Shown here: piece by piece, positions 38,988 to 47,160 of the stretch | Layout: each line of letters starts with the position of its first letter | Position numbering within the stretch: position 1 is the first letter of the stretch | Source of the DNA: JAGVSZ01 sp963747775 | Lineage (GTDB): Bacteria > Pseudomonadota > Gammaproteobacteria > Burkholderiales > SG8-39 | Assembly: GCA_963747775.1 (NCBI GenBank) | Contig: CAVVGT010000001.1 | Coordinates: 62,001 to 126,000 of the forward strand | DNA: 64,000 nt | Direction of reading: 5' to 3' | Program-made: the position numbers and the translations under genes | The notes under the pieces: generated by a model | Databases searched by the model: none | The model's input: the letters and a program-made list of their open reading frames with translations, nothing else | What the model was told of the DNA's origin: nothing

Positions 38988-39956
38988 ATGAAGACGTTTA
39001 CGAAGGCACTCGTCGGGGCCGCTGCCCTGGCGTTCTCGACGGTCGCAGCCAGTCAGGGCTATCCGAACAAGGTCGTCAGGATCGTCGTTCCGTATCCTCC
39101 GGGGGGAACGGTGGACACGGTGGCGAGAGTGATCGCCGCCCGTCTCTCCGAGAACCTCGGTCAGCAGTTCATCGTGGACAACCGGCCCGGCGCGAATGGA
39201 ACGATCGGCAGCAACTCGGTCGCCAAGTCGGGTCCGGATGGCTACACCTTGCTCCTGCAGGCCTCCACGTTCGTGGCGACACCGCTGCTCATGAACAACG
39301 TGCCGTACGACATCCAGAAGGACTTCACGCCGATCACCAACCTGGGCTCGGTACCGCTGCTGGTGACGGTCAATCCCGGCATTCCGGCGAAGAACTTCAA
39401 GGACTTCATGAGTGCGATCAAGGCGGAGCCCAAGAAGTACATCTTCGGCACCTCCGCCGTCGGCTCGGCCAGCCACCTCGCGCAGGAGGCGATCAAGTAC
39501 GACGGCAAGCTCGACTTCATGATCGTGCCCTACAAGGGGACCGCGCCGGCGCTCACCGACGCGATCGGCGGGCACATCAGCGCGATGGTCGATGCGCTGC
39601 CCTCGACGATGCCGCACGTAAAGAGCGGCAAGCTCAGGGCGGTTGCGGTGACGAGCGCCCGGCGTGTGCCGTCCCTGCCGGACGTCCCGACGGTCGCAGA
39701 ATCCGGGCTGGCAGGGTTCGAGATGGTGTCCTGGTACGGGATCTGGGGACCGGCCAAGATGCCCCCCGAGCTCGTTGCGAAGATTCAGCAGGAAGTCGTG
39801 AAAGCGTTGAAGTCGGAGCAGGTTGGCAAGAGCCTCGGCGAGCACGGTTTCATGGTCTCGGGCGCCGGCTCGGATGAGTTCAAGGCCTACATCAAGCAGG
39901 AGTCGGACAAGTACGGCCGGCTCATCAAGGCGGCGAACATCAAGCTGGAGAACTAG
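38988..39956 (+). CDS. Bug-type periplasmic solute-binding protein
   Basis: The 322-residue secreted receptor has a signal peptide ending AFSTVAASQG and the first ligand loop YPNKVVRIVVPYPPGGTVDT. The second conserved block is VDNRPGANGTIGSNSVAKSG with GPDGYTLLLQ. Later come VPYKGTAPALTDAIGGHIS and PSLPDVPTVAESGLAGFEM. All match the Bug/TctC family. AGAGGAAGAG precedes the ATG. It follows the DapA-like aldolase, so its ligand is probably the precursor of that enzyme's substrate. Confidence 0.95.
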   Translation: MKTFTKALVGAAALAFSTVAASQGYPNKVVRIVVPYPPGGTVDTVARVIAARLSENLGQQFIVDNRPGANGTIGSNSVAKSGPDGYTLLLQASTFVATPLLMNNVPYDIQKDFTPITNLGSVPLLVTVNPGIPAKNFKDFMSAIKAEPKKYIFGTSAVGSASHLAQEAIKYDGKLDFMIVPYKGTAPALTDAIGGHISAMVDALPSTMPHVKSGKLRAVAVTSARRVPSLPDVPTVAESGLAGFEMVSWYGIWGPAKMPPELVAKIQQEVVKALKSEQVGKSLGEHGFMVSGAGSDEFKAYIKQESDKYGRLIKAANIKLEN

Positions 39957-40036
39957 GGGCGCACTCGCCCTTCCGACGCGTGTGCGCGGGGCCAAGCCGC
40001 CTGCGACGCGCTCGGAGCGGACCCTCCCGGCCGCGG

Positions 40037-40480
40037 CTACTTCTCGAACTTGATCGGGGTCACCTTCGCGGCGCGATCGTTCGCCGCGGGCGACATGTAG
40101 AAGCCGTCGCCGGTCCTGAAGATAAAGCGGCAGGACTTCCACTCGCGATTGATCATGATGTCCCAGCAATAGCGCCCGTTCTCCGAGACCGACCAGGTCC
40201 CGGTGCCGTCATAGCTGGTGCGCGGAGCCCGCGCAAAGACTCGGAACTTCGCGCCGCCGGGCGGGTTCTCCCAGCTGTAATCGACCCGCGCCTGCCCCGC
40301 CGCGCCCGTCGACCACTGCGTGAACTTGGTCGTGGTGCCCGGTATGAGGGCCTCCAGGTCCGCCTTGGTCAGCAGCGTCGCGCCCTTGTCCAGCAGTTGC
40401 CCGAGCTCGATTTCCTGGCCCAGCGTGAGCGCCGGCGCGAGGGCCAGCATTGCGACGGCGAGCCGTGTCGTGTGCTGCAT
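40037..40480 (-). CDS. Secreted hypothetical protein
   Basis: This 147-residue protein has a clean signal peptide (RLAVAMLALAPALTLGQ). The mature part has an early helix, GQLLDKGATLLTKADLEALIP, followed by strands with TGTWSVSENGRYCWDIMI and WKSCRFIFRTGDGFYM, whose two cysteines may pair. The GxWxVxxxGxYC...C pattern recalls the DUF995 type of periplasmic protein, but I cannot confirm it. It is the last gene of the leftward Rieske-MetE-LeuCD operon, 22 bases after leuD. Confidence 0.7.
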   Translation of the reverse strand: MQHTTRLAVAMLALAPALTLGQEIELGQLLDKGATLLTKADLEALIPGTTTKFTQWSTGAAGQARVDYSWENPPGGAKFRVFARAPRTSYDGTGTWSVSENGRYCWDIMINREWKSCRFIFRTGDGFYMSPAANDRAAKVTPIKFEK

Positions 40481-40502
40481 GGCGCACCTCCTCGAACGGG
40501 TT

Positions 40503-41117
40503 CTATACAGACCAGATCCACGGTCGCGCGGCCTGGTCGCGCGTCTGGAACGCGCGGATCTCGTTGCGGCGCTCGAGCGTCAGGCCGATCGCGTCCAGCC
40601 CCGCCAGCAGCATCGCGCGCTCGGGTTTGCCCACCTCGAAGCGGAACGCGCGGCCGCCGGCGGCGGTCACGGTGCACGCCTCGAGGTCGACGTCGATCTC
40701 GAGCCGTCCCGACTCGGCGTCGCGGCCGAGCGCCTCGACGTCGGCCTTCGGCAGCACCACCGGCAGCACGCCGTTGCGATAGCAGTTCGCCTGGAAGATC
40801 GCGCCGAACGAAGGCGCGATCACGCAACGGAAGCCGAACTGCCGGATCGCCCACACGGCCATTTCGCGGGAGGACCCGCAGCCGAAGTTCTCGCCCGCGA
40901 TCAGGATCTGCGCGCGGTCGAACGGCGCGCGGTTCAGCACGAAGTCGGGGTTCGGGGTGCGGCCGGGCTCGATGTAGCGCCACGACGCGAACAGCTTTTC
41001 GCCGAAGCCCTCCCGCGACGGCGAGGTGATCTCGCGCGACGGGATCATCACGTCGGTATCGATGTTCGGCCGCACGAGCGGCGCCGCAAGCGCCTTCAGT
41101 CGGATGAACTGCTCCAT
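40503..41117 (-). CDS. leuD: LeuD-like small subunit of an aconitase-family hydro-lyase
   Basis: The 204-residue protein is the swivel-domain subunit of 3-isopropylmalate dehydratase-type enzymes. It has RPNIDTDVMIPSREITSPSR near residue 15, NFGCGSSREMAVWAI near 78 and PSFGAIFQANCYRNGVLPVV near 101, all active-site segments of LeuD. It lies 8 bases from the LeuC homologue. No leuA or leuB is present, and the operon partners are a Rieske oxygenase and a MetE-like protein, so the pair could act on a catabolic hydroxy acid instead of isopropylmalate. Confidence 0.9.
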   Translation of the reverse strand: MEQFIRLKALAAPLVRPNIDTDVMIPSREITSPSREGFGEKLFASWRYIEPGRTPNPDFVLNRAPFDRAQILIAGENFGCGSSREMAVWAIRQFGFRCVIAPSFGAIFQANCYRNGVLPVVLPKADVEALGRDAESGRLEIDVDLEACTVTAAGGRAFRFEVGKPERAMLLAGLDAIGLTLERRNEIRAFQTRDQAARPWIWSV

Positions 41118-41125
41118 CGCGCGCC

Positions 41126-42529
41126 TCAGAGCAAACGTGGGTCGGCGATGCGGCCCGCGATCGCCGACGCAGCGACCGTCAGCGGGCTGGCAAGGTGCGA
41201 GCGCACGCCCGGACCCTGGCGTCCTTCGAAGTTGCGGTTGGTGCTCGTGATCGTGCGGCGCGCGGCGCCGAAGCTGTCGCCCCCGGAGTAGAAGCAGAGC
41301 GAGCAGCCGCTCTCGCGCCACTCGAACCCGGCGTCGCGGAACACACGGTCGAGGCTTTCGGCCTCCGCCGCCTTTTTAACCGACGTGGAACCCGGAACAA
41401 CGAGCGCCTTGACGCCGGGCGCGACGCGCCGGCCGCGCAAGAGCTCCGCCGCCGCGCGCAAATCCGAGAGTCGGCTGTTGGTGCACGAGCCGATGAACGC
41501 GGCTTCGATCGGCAATCCGAGCAGCGGCTGGCCCGGTTTCAGATCCATGTACGCGAGAGCGCGCTCGAAGCCGGCGCGCGCGGCTGCGTCCGGCGCGGCC
41601 GCGGGATCCGGAACGACGCCGTCGATGCCGACCGCGTGGCCGGGGCTGGTGCCCCAGGTGACCTGCGGCGCGAGCGCCGCGCAATCGAGTTCGAGCCGCG
41701 AATCCCAGCGCGCGCCGGCGTCGGACGGGAGCGCGCACCAATGCGCGACCGCGGCATCCCATTGCGCCGCGCGCGGCGCGAACGGTCGACCGGAGACCCA
41801 CTCGATCGTCGTGTCGTCGGGCGCGACCAGGCCGGTCCACGCGCCGAACTCCACTGCCATGTTGCACAACGTGAGGCGCGCCTCGACACCGAGCGCGCGC
41901 ACTGCCTCGCCCCCGAACTCGAGCGCGTGGTTCGCGCCGCCGGTCGCGCCGTACTTGCCGATCAGCGCGAGAATCATGTCCTTCGCGGTCACACCGCGCG
42001 CGAGCCGCCCGCTAAAGTCGACATGCATCGTCTTCGGGCGCGGCCGGACGAGCGTCTGCGTCGCCACCGCGTGCTCGCCCTCGGTGGAGCCGATGCCCCA
42101 CGCGAGCGCGCCGATGCCGCCTACGGTGCAGGTGTGGCTGTCGGGGCAGACGAGCGTGCAGCCCGGCAGCGCGATCCCCTGCTCGGGCGAGATCACGTGC
42201 ACGATGCCCTGGCGCGGATCGTCGAGGTCGAAGAGGCGAATGCCGGTGCGCCGCGCGAGGTCGCGGAAGCTGCGGATGAACTCGTCGCCGCCCTTGAAGC
42301 GCGTGCGATCGGTGCGGCCGGGCTCGGTGTCGACGATGTGGTCGATGACGCCGAACACCAGTGCGGGGTTGGCGACCGCGCGGCCCGCCGCAACCAGCCC
42401 GGCCAGCGCCTGCGGGCCGGTGCGCTCGTGCAGGAACACCCGATCGACGTGCAGCAGCGATTGACCCTCGCCGAGCTCCGCGACGACGTGCGCGTCCCAG
42501 ATCTTCTCGATGATCGACCGCGGCGTCAC
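41126..42529 (-). CDS. leuC: LeuC-like large subunit of an aconitase-family hydro-lyase
   Basis: The 467-residue protein carries the [4Fe-4S] cluster of an isopropylmalate-dehydratase-type hydro-lyase. Iron-sulfur ligands are the cysteines in FIGSCTNSRLSDLR near residue 345 and in SGCSLCFYSGGDSFG near 408. Substrate segments are LVCPDSHTCTVGGIGALAWGIG near 130 and KYGATGGANHALEFGG near 195. The CFY after the cluster cysteines, where LeuC usually has CLAMN, may change specificity. The GTG at 42529 overlaps the MetE-like stop by four bases, so translation is coupled. It is the fourth intact gene in the operon. Confidence 0.92.
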   Translation of the reverse strand: MTPRSIIEKIWDAHVVAELGEGQSLLHVDRVFLHERTGPQALAGLVAAGRAVANPALVFGVIDHIVDTEPGRTDRTRFKGGDEFIRSFRDLARRTGIRLFDLDDPRQGIVHVISPEQGIALPGCTLVCPDSHTCTVGGIGALAWGIGSTEGEHAVATQTLVRPRPKTMHVDFSGRLARGVTAKDMILALIGKYGATGGANHALEFGGEAVRALGVEARLTLCNMAVEFGAWTGLVAPDDTTIEWVSGRPFAPRAAQWDAAVAHWCALPSDAGARWDSRLELDCAALAPQVTWGTSPGHAVGIDGVVPDPAAAPDAAARAGFERALAYMDLKPGQPLLGLPIEAAFIGSCTNSRLSDLRAAAELLRGRRVAPGVKALVVPGSTSVKKAAEAESLDRVFRDAGFEWRESGCSLCFYSGGDSFGAARRTITSTNRNFEGRQGPGVRSHLASPLTVAASAIAGRIADPRLL

Positions 42530-43545
42530 GCGAACCGCTCGCGCGCGAGCCGCGCGCCGGCGCCGAGCGCCGCGAGCTTGGCCATCGCCACGTCGCGGTC
42601 CATCGGCGCCATGCCGCAGTTCGTGCACGGGAGGATGCGGTCTTTCGGCACGAACCGGGCCGCTTCCCCGATGACGCTGGCGACCTCGTCGGCCGTCTCG
42701 ACCTTGTCGCTCGCCACGTCGATCACGCCGAGCATGACCTCCTTGCCGGCGAGGAGCTTCAGCAGGCTCGCGGGCACCTTCGAGTGGATGCACTCGACCG
42801 ACACCGCGTCGAGGCGGCTGCGCGCGAGCGCCGGGAAGATCTCTTCGTACTGGCGCCACTCGCTCCCGAGCGTGTCCTTCCAGTCGAGGTTGGCCTTGAT
42901 GCCGTAGCCATAGCAGATGTGGACCGCGGTCCGGCACTTCAGACCCTCGGCGGCGCGGTGCAGCGCGTCGATGCCCCAGCGCGTGACGTCGCTCATGTAG
43001 ACGTTGAACGCCGGCTCGTCGAACTGGATGAGGTCGACGCCGTCGGCGGCGAGCGCCCGCGCCTCCTCGTTCAGCGCTTCGGCGAAGGCCATTGCGAGCT
43101 TGACCCGGTCGCCGTAGTGCTTGTCGGCGATCGTGTCGACGATGGTCATCGGGCCGGGCAGCGTGAACTTGAGCTTGCGCGTGGTGTGCGCGCGGGCGAG
43201 CCGCGCTTCGGTCGCGTGCACGCGACCCTTGAGTCGCAGCGGCCCCACGACCGTCGGCACCATCGCCTTGTAGCGGTTGTTGCGGATGCCGAGCTCGACC
43301 TTAAGGTCGAAGTCGATGCCCTCCACCGCCTCGAGGAAGCCGTGCACGAAGTGCTGCCGCGACTGCTCGCCGTCGGTGACCAGGTCGATTCCTGCGTCCT
43401 CCTGCGCCTTGAGCCAGAGCAGCGTCGCATCGCCCTTCGCTTCGGCGAGCGCACCGCCCTCGAGCTTCCAGCGCGGCCAGAGCTTGTGCGTCTCGGCAAG
43501 CCAGCCGGGCTTCGGGAGACTGCCTGCGATCGTGGTTTCGAACAT
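42526..43545 (-). CDS. Core MetE (MesD-like) zinc-dependent methyltransferase
   Basis: The 339-residue protein consists only of the carboxy-terminal, catalytic half of cobalamin-independent methionine synthase. Zinc ligands are expected in AVHICYGYGIKAN (His and Cys near residue 210) and PCTNCGMAPMDRDVA (Cys near 310). Substrate pieces are TIAGSLPKPGWLAE, TDGEQSRQHFVHGFLEAV and IQFDEPAFNVYMSDV. The length and these motifs fit the folate-independent 'core MetE' group, particularly MesD. Known MesD works with MesX (DUF1852), which is absent here. The ATG at 43545 shares a base with the TGA of a deleted Rieske beta-subunit gene. A thiol-alkyl transfer other than methionine synthesis is possible. 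Confidence 0.86.
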   Translation of the reverse strand: MFETTIAGSLPKPGWLAETHKLWPRWKLEGGALAEAKGDATLLWLKAQEDAGIDLVTDGEQSRQHFVHGFLEAVEGIDFDLKVELGIRNNRYKAMVPTVVGPLRLKGRVHATEARLARAHTTRKLKFTLPGPMTIVDTIADKHYGDRVKLAMAFAEALNEEARALAADGVDLIQFDEPAFNVYMSDVTRWGIDALHRAAEGLKCRTAVHICYGYGIKANLDWKDTLGSEWRQYEEIFPALARSRLDAVSVECIHSKVPASLLKLLAGKEVMLGVIDVASDKVETADEVASVIGEAARFVPKDRILPCTNCGMAPMDRDVAMAKLAALGAGARLARERFA

Positions 43546-43586
43546 CACACCCACACCTGAAGGACGTACTCGTACGGCGCCTGGGC
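43545..43586 (-). pseudogene. Remnant 3' end of a second Rieske oxygenase beta-subunit gene
   Basis: Read leftward, these 42 bases encode AQAPYEYVLQVWV and a TGA stop. The last twelve residues are identical to the carboxy terminus of the intact beta subunit 100 bases upstream, but eight codons differ by synonymous third-base changes (TAC/TAT, GAG/GAA, CAG/CAA, CTT/CTA, GTG/GTC). It is therefore a diverged paralogue, not a fresh copy. Its stop overlaps the MetE-like start (TGATG). Upstream codons between 43587 and 43644 show no further similarity. The body of the gene has been lost. Confidence 0.75.
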
Positions 43587-43644
43587 CAATCGACCGCGCC
43601 GGCTGCTCCGCACCCGCGCCGGCGCTGCCACCTCGCCGCTCCGA

Positions 43645-44223
43645 TCAGACCCAGACTTGTAGGACATATTCATACGGCGCTTGGGAATTCACCATGTCCA
43701 CGCGCTGAAGCTTGATCCGGAACCCGTCCTTGGTGAGCTTCAGTCGGTGGCGGTAGGTGCCGGCGAAATGGCGCAGCTCGTCGCGCCGCAGTTCCATCAT
43801 GTGGAAGCGCGAGCGCACGTGCACCTCGCCCGTCTTCGGCTCGACGCGTTCGATGATCACGTTCGACACGACGTGGTTCGTGCCCCAGTCCGGGTGCTGC
43901 GACCAGGCGTGCGGGTGCTGCACGCGCTTCATCCGTACCGTCATCAGGTCGCGGTCCTCGATGAAGATCGACGGCATGCCTTCCCAAGTCGTGTAGTGCG
44001 GCGCCGGCGGCATCCAGTACATGCCGTCGTCGGCGAACAGGCCGATGAAATCGCCCCAGCGCTTCTCGTCGAGCGCCTCGGCCTGGCGGTAGAGGAACTG
44101 TTCGACCTCCCGCTGGAGCAGTCCTGCACTCTTGCCGTTCGCCTGCGCAGGCGCCGCCCGCTTCGCCGCGCGCTTTACCGCGGACTTCCTCGCGGCGACC
44201 TTCTTCCTGACGGTCTTCGCCAT
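43645..44223 (-). CDS. Aromatic-ring-hydroxylating dioxygenase beta subunit with basic amino-terminal tail
   Basis: The 192-residue NTF2-fold beta subunit supports the catalytic alpha subunit. Conserved parts are REVEQFLYRQAEALDEKRWGD, FADDGMYWMPPAPH, then NVIIERVEPKTGEVHVRSRFHM and FAGTYRHRLKLTKDGFRIKLQRVD. The first 30 residues are a histone-like Lys/Ala stretch (TVRKKVAARKSAVKRAAKRA) that ordinary beta subunits lack. The last codons (TAT GAA TAT GTC CTA CAA) are AT-rich compared with the rest of the gene. The ATG at 44223 is two bases after the alpha stop. Confidence 0.92.
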   Translation of the reverse strand: MAKTVRKKVAARKSAVKRAAKRAAPAQANGKSAGLLQREVEQFLYRQAEALDEKRWGDFIGLFADDGMYWMPPAPHYTTWEGMPSIFIEDRDLMTVRMKRVQHPHAWSQHPDWGTNHVVSNVIIERVEPKTGEVHVRSRFHMMELRRDELRHFAGTYRHRLKLTKDGFRIKLQRVDMVNSQAPYEYVLQVWV

Positions 44224-44225
44224 GC

Positions 44226-45572
44226 TCAAGTCCCGGCCTTCATGTACTTGAGCCACGCCTGGAACTGGGCGCGCATCGGCATCTCGCTGCAGCCGTTGGT
44301 CGAGCGCAGGGTATCGCCGTCCGCCTTGTCGCGGCCGTAATCGCGGTGGAAGCTCACCCAGTCGCCGCCTTGCGAGCTCAGGCCCCACTGCCCCTTCTGC
44401 CAGTTCTCGAGGTCGTCCGCGTTCACCATCGTCGCCGGGGAGTTGACGAGGTTGTAGTACCAGAGCGAGCGCCGATAGATCGGCTCCGGGACCCCTTTCA
44501 GGCGGAAATGCCAGATCTCCGAGAGCGTGCGGTCGGGTGCGAGCGGCCGGATCGCCCGCAGCTGCTGCAGCGGCGACTGGACCGATAGGCAGGGATACAC
44601 GAGCACGTGGTGGATGTTGCGCGTGAGGTACTCCTCCTTCTTCTTCTCGCCGTACGCCTTCGCCAGGATGCGCTCGTGCTCCAGCGTGTCCGGGTCCTGC
44701 GGCCGCAGGCCCATGTAGCCGCCGAGGACAGTGTGCCCGTACGGGTAGCCGTAGGTCTCGAGCGAGTCCCACTTGTCGAACGGGATCGTGAACGCCGAGA
44801 GCATGTGGTAGTGCAGCGGCTTGTCGCCGGTGCGGCGCTGGATCTGGAATTCGACCTCGGAGGCGGCGCGGCCGGTCGACTCGTGCGTGACCGACGGGTG
44901 CACCGCGTCGAGCTGGTTTTCCATGAAGAACTTCCAGTTCGAGCGCTGGATCACGCGGTAGCAGTTCATGACCACCTCGACCTCGCCCACCGGCGAGCGG
45001 TCGCAGATGTCGTCGAACGCCACCTTCGCCGGCCCGAGCCAATCGACGAGCGCCGGGCCGTCGGCGGCGAGGCTCGCGAACACGAAGCCGCGGTACGACT
45101 CGACGCGCGGCGCGCGCCTCATGTTGCAGTCGTAGTCCTTGAACGTCGTGCCCTCGTAGCCGCGCGGCAGCGGCAGCGACTCGACCGTGCCGTCGTACTT
45201 GAAGCGCCAGGAGTGGTACGAGCAGGTGAGCGCGTCGCCGGCGTTCCCGTGGCGCGCGCCGCAGACCTGCACGCCGCGGTGCGGGCAGCGGTTGTAGAGC
45301 ACATGGATCGGCCCCGGTCGCGAAGCGGCGGTGGACCCCTTCCTTTCCCCCGCGGGATGTCCGCGCACCATCATCATCGGCTGGCGCCCGATCTGGAACG
45401 TCCAGAAGTCCCCCGGGTTCTTCACCTGGGACTCGTGCCCGGCGTAGATCCAGCACTTCTCGAAGATGTTGCGGATCTCGAGCTCGAACACGTCCGGGTC
45501 GGTGTAGCAGAGGCGGTGGACGCGGTCGGGCTCGACGAGCTTCTCGAGGTTCGGGATGCGTTCGTGCAGCAC
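44226..45572 (-). CDS. Aromatic-ring-hydroxylating dioxygenase alpha subunit (Rieske)
   Basis: The 448-residue protein has the Rieske [2Fe-2S] site as CPHRGVQVCG and LTCSYHSWRFKYDG (CxH...CxxH, about residues 95-120). The mononuclear iron site is NWKFFMENQLDAVHPSVTHES, with the D-x2-H-x4-H pattern, near 215. The carboxy-terminal half has HHVLVYPCLSVQSPLQQLR. The GTG at 45572 is chosen because AAGGAG stands 8 bases upstream; an in-frame GTG further up lacks this. It heads a six-gene leftward operon. No ferredoxin or reductase gene is nearby, so electrons must come from elsewhere. Confidence 0.94.
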   Translation of the reverse strand: MLHERIPNLEKLVEPDRVHRLCYTDPDVFELEIRNIFEKCWIYAGHESQVKNPGDFWTFQIGRQPMMMVRGHPAGERKGSTAASRPGPIHVLYNRCPHRGVQVCGARHGNAGDALTCSYHSWRFKYDGTVESLPLPRGYEGTTFKDYDCNMRRAPRVESYRGFVFASLAADGPALVDWLGPAKVAFDDICDRSPVGEVEVVMNCYRVIQRSNWKFFMENQLDAVHPSVTHESTGRAASEVEFQIQRRTGDKPLHYHMLSAFTIPFDKWDSLETYGYPYGHTVLGGYMGLRPQDPDTLEHERILAKAYGEKKKEEYLTRNIHHVLVYPCLSVQSPLQQLRAIRPLAPDRTLSEIWHFRLKGVPEPIYRRSLWYYNLVNSPATMVNADDLENWQKGQWGLSSQGGDWVSFHRDYGRDKADGDTLRSTNGCSEMPMRAQFQAWLKYMKAGT

Positions 45573-45704
45573 GGATGGGGCTCCTTGAAGTGGCCGCGGC
45601 GCGTCTTGTGCCGCCTTCGGGAACCGGAACCTTATCCCCACCGCACCGGCGGATCAAGTGCGGGGCCGCGTGTACCATCGACGCCCTCGACGGGAGCGAC
45701 GACG

Positions 45705-46511
45705 ATGGGCAATGCACGGTTCGACTTCAGCGGCAAGGTCGCGCTCGTCACCGGTGGGGCATCGCTGCTCGGTGCGACGATCGGGCGCGCGTTCCACGCC
45801 GCCGGCGCCGCCGTCTCCATCGCGGACATCGACGCGGCGCGCGGGACGGCGGTCGCCGCGGAGCTCGGCGGGCGCGCGCTCTTCACGCGCTGCGACGTCA
45901 CCGATGATGGCGCACTCGAAGCGCTGGTGAAGGCGACGTGCGACCGCTTCGGCGGGATCGACTTCCTGCTGAACAGCGCCGCGACCTTTCTCGACAACGG
46001 CCTCGAGTCGTCGCGCGAGGACTGGCTCAGGTCCCTGAACACGAACGTGGTGAGCGGTGTTCGCCTCGCGCGCCTGGTCGCGCCGGTCATGAAGGCGCGC
46101 GGCGGCGGATCCATCGTCAACTTCTCGAGCATCGCGGGACGCTTTGGCGCGGCGGGTCGGATCCTCTATCCCGCCTCCAAGGCCGCGCTCAAGCAGGTGA
46201 CGCGCAACGAGGCGACCGAGCTCGCGCCGCTCAGGATCCGCGTGAACGCGATCTCGCCGGCGTGGACGTGGTCCGATCCGCTGAAGGTGCTGTCGGGCAA
46301 CGATCGTGCGCGCGCCGACGCGATCGGCGCGAAGACACATCCGCTCGGACGCATCGGGGACGCGGAAGAGGTCGCCGACGTGCTGCTCTGGCTGTGCTCG
46401 GACGCCGCGTCGTGGATCACCGGGGCCGACATCCCGGTCGACGGCGGCTACGCGATGCTCGGTCCGGACCGCGGGCTCGGGCCGAAGGGATGGTTCGAGG
46501 AAAAGGGCTGA
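45705..46511 (+). CDS. Short-chain dehydrogenase/reductase
   Basis: This is a 268-residue classical SDR. The nucleotide site is VALVTGGASLLGATIGRAF, with CDVTDD marking the adenine pocket. The structural motif is LLNSAATF in place of NNAG. The catalytic set is NFSSIAGRF (serine region) and ILYPASKAALK (YxxxK). IPVDGGYAMLG closes the fold. Divergent from the Rieske operon across 132 bases, it may oxidise the cis-dihydrodiol or another alcohol formed by that oxygenase. The ATG at 45705 has GGGAGCGACG upstream. Confidence 0.92.
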   Translation: MGNARFDFSGKVALVTGGASLLGATIGRAFHAAGAAVSIADIDAARGTAVAAELGGRALFTRCDVTDDGALEALVKATCDRFGGIDFLLNSAATFLDNGLESSREDWLRSLNTNVVSGVRLARLVAPVMKARGGGSIVNFSSIAGRFGAAGRILYPASKAALKQVTRNEATELAPLRIRVNAISPAWTWSDPLKVLSGNDRARADAIGAKTHPLGRIGDAEEVADVLLWLCSDAASWITGADIPVDGGYAMLGPDRGLGPKGWFEEKG

Positions 46512-46512
46512 C

Positions 46513-47160
46513 CTAGCGTCCGCGGCACTTCGCGAGATCGTCGTCCGTCATCGCCGGCTTGATGACGCACGTCGGCGGCGCGGACGCATGCAGCGAGCGC
46601 CGTGCTTCGCGCTCGCGTGCCTCGGCGGCGCGGCGCTGCTCCTCACGCTGCTCGAGCAGCTTGCGCTCGCCTTCGGCCGCCGCGGCTTTCTGACGCCTTT
46701 CCTCGGCCTGGCGGGCCTTCACGTCCTCGTCGAACTTCCGCTGCATCGCGGCGAGTTCCTCCGCGCGCTTGCGCTTCGCTTCTTCCGCCGCGCGGCGCGC
46801 CTCGTCGTCTGCGGGCACTGCCGCCGGCGCGGCGACCACGGCGCCGGGGTTCGCCGCCGCCTGCTGCGAGGACGAGGCGGACGACCGGGCGCGCGAGAGG
46901 TTGACGTTGACGCCCGAGCCCGCGCTCGAACCGGAGTCCGCGTCGGGGTCGGACTTCTTCGTCTTCTTGACGTTCTCGGCGCTGAACGCGGGCTCGTCGT
47001 CGCGCGCGGTTTTCTTTGCGGCGGCGGACGAGCTGCTGTTCGCGGCGCTCGAGCCGCTGCTCGACGAGGACTTCACTTTGACGCCCTTCGCGTCGGCTTC
47101 GGTCGCGACGATCGTCAGGCTCACGACCGCGAGCGCGACGACCAGGTGTTTGATGGCCAT
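46513..47160 (-). CDS. Secreted low-complexity protein (Ser-rich then charged coiled coil)
   Basis: The 215-residue protein has a signal peptide (HLVVALAVVSLTIVATEADA). It is followed by a serine/alanine-rich stretch (KVKSSSSSGSSAANSSSSAA) and then a long Ala/Glu/Arg/Lys coiled coil of about 80 residues (DEARRAAEEAKRKRAEELAA). The short end PPTCVIKPAMTDDDLAKCRGR contains two cysteines. No family is recognised. The composition suggests an elongated periplasmic or envelope-associated linker protein, comparable to TolA's middle domain. It converges with the SDR gene, one base apart. Confidence 0.7.
   Translation of the reverse strand: MAIKHLVVALAVVSLTIVATEADAKGVKVKSSSSSGSSAANSSSSAAAKKTARDDEPAFSAENVKKTKKSDPDADSGSSAGSGVNVNLSRARSSASSSQQAAANPGAVVAAPAAVPADDEARRAAEEAKRKRAEELAAMQRKFDEDVKARQAEERRQKAAAAEGERKLLEQREEQRRAAEAREREARRSLHASAPPTCVIKPAMTDDDLAKCRGR

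Noticed and set aside
40503..42529. Ordinary leucine biosynthesis leuCD locus
   Set aside because: No leuA or leuB is present and both genes are coupled to catabolic partners. The gene names are kept for homology only.
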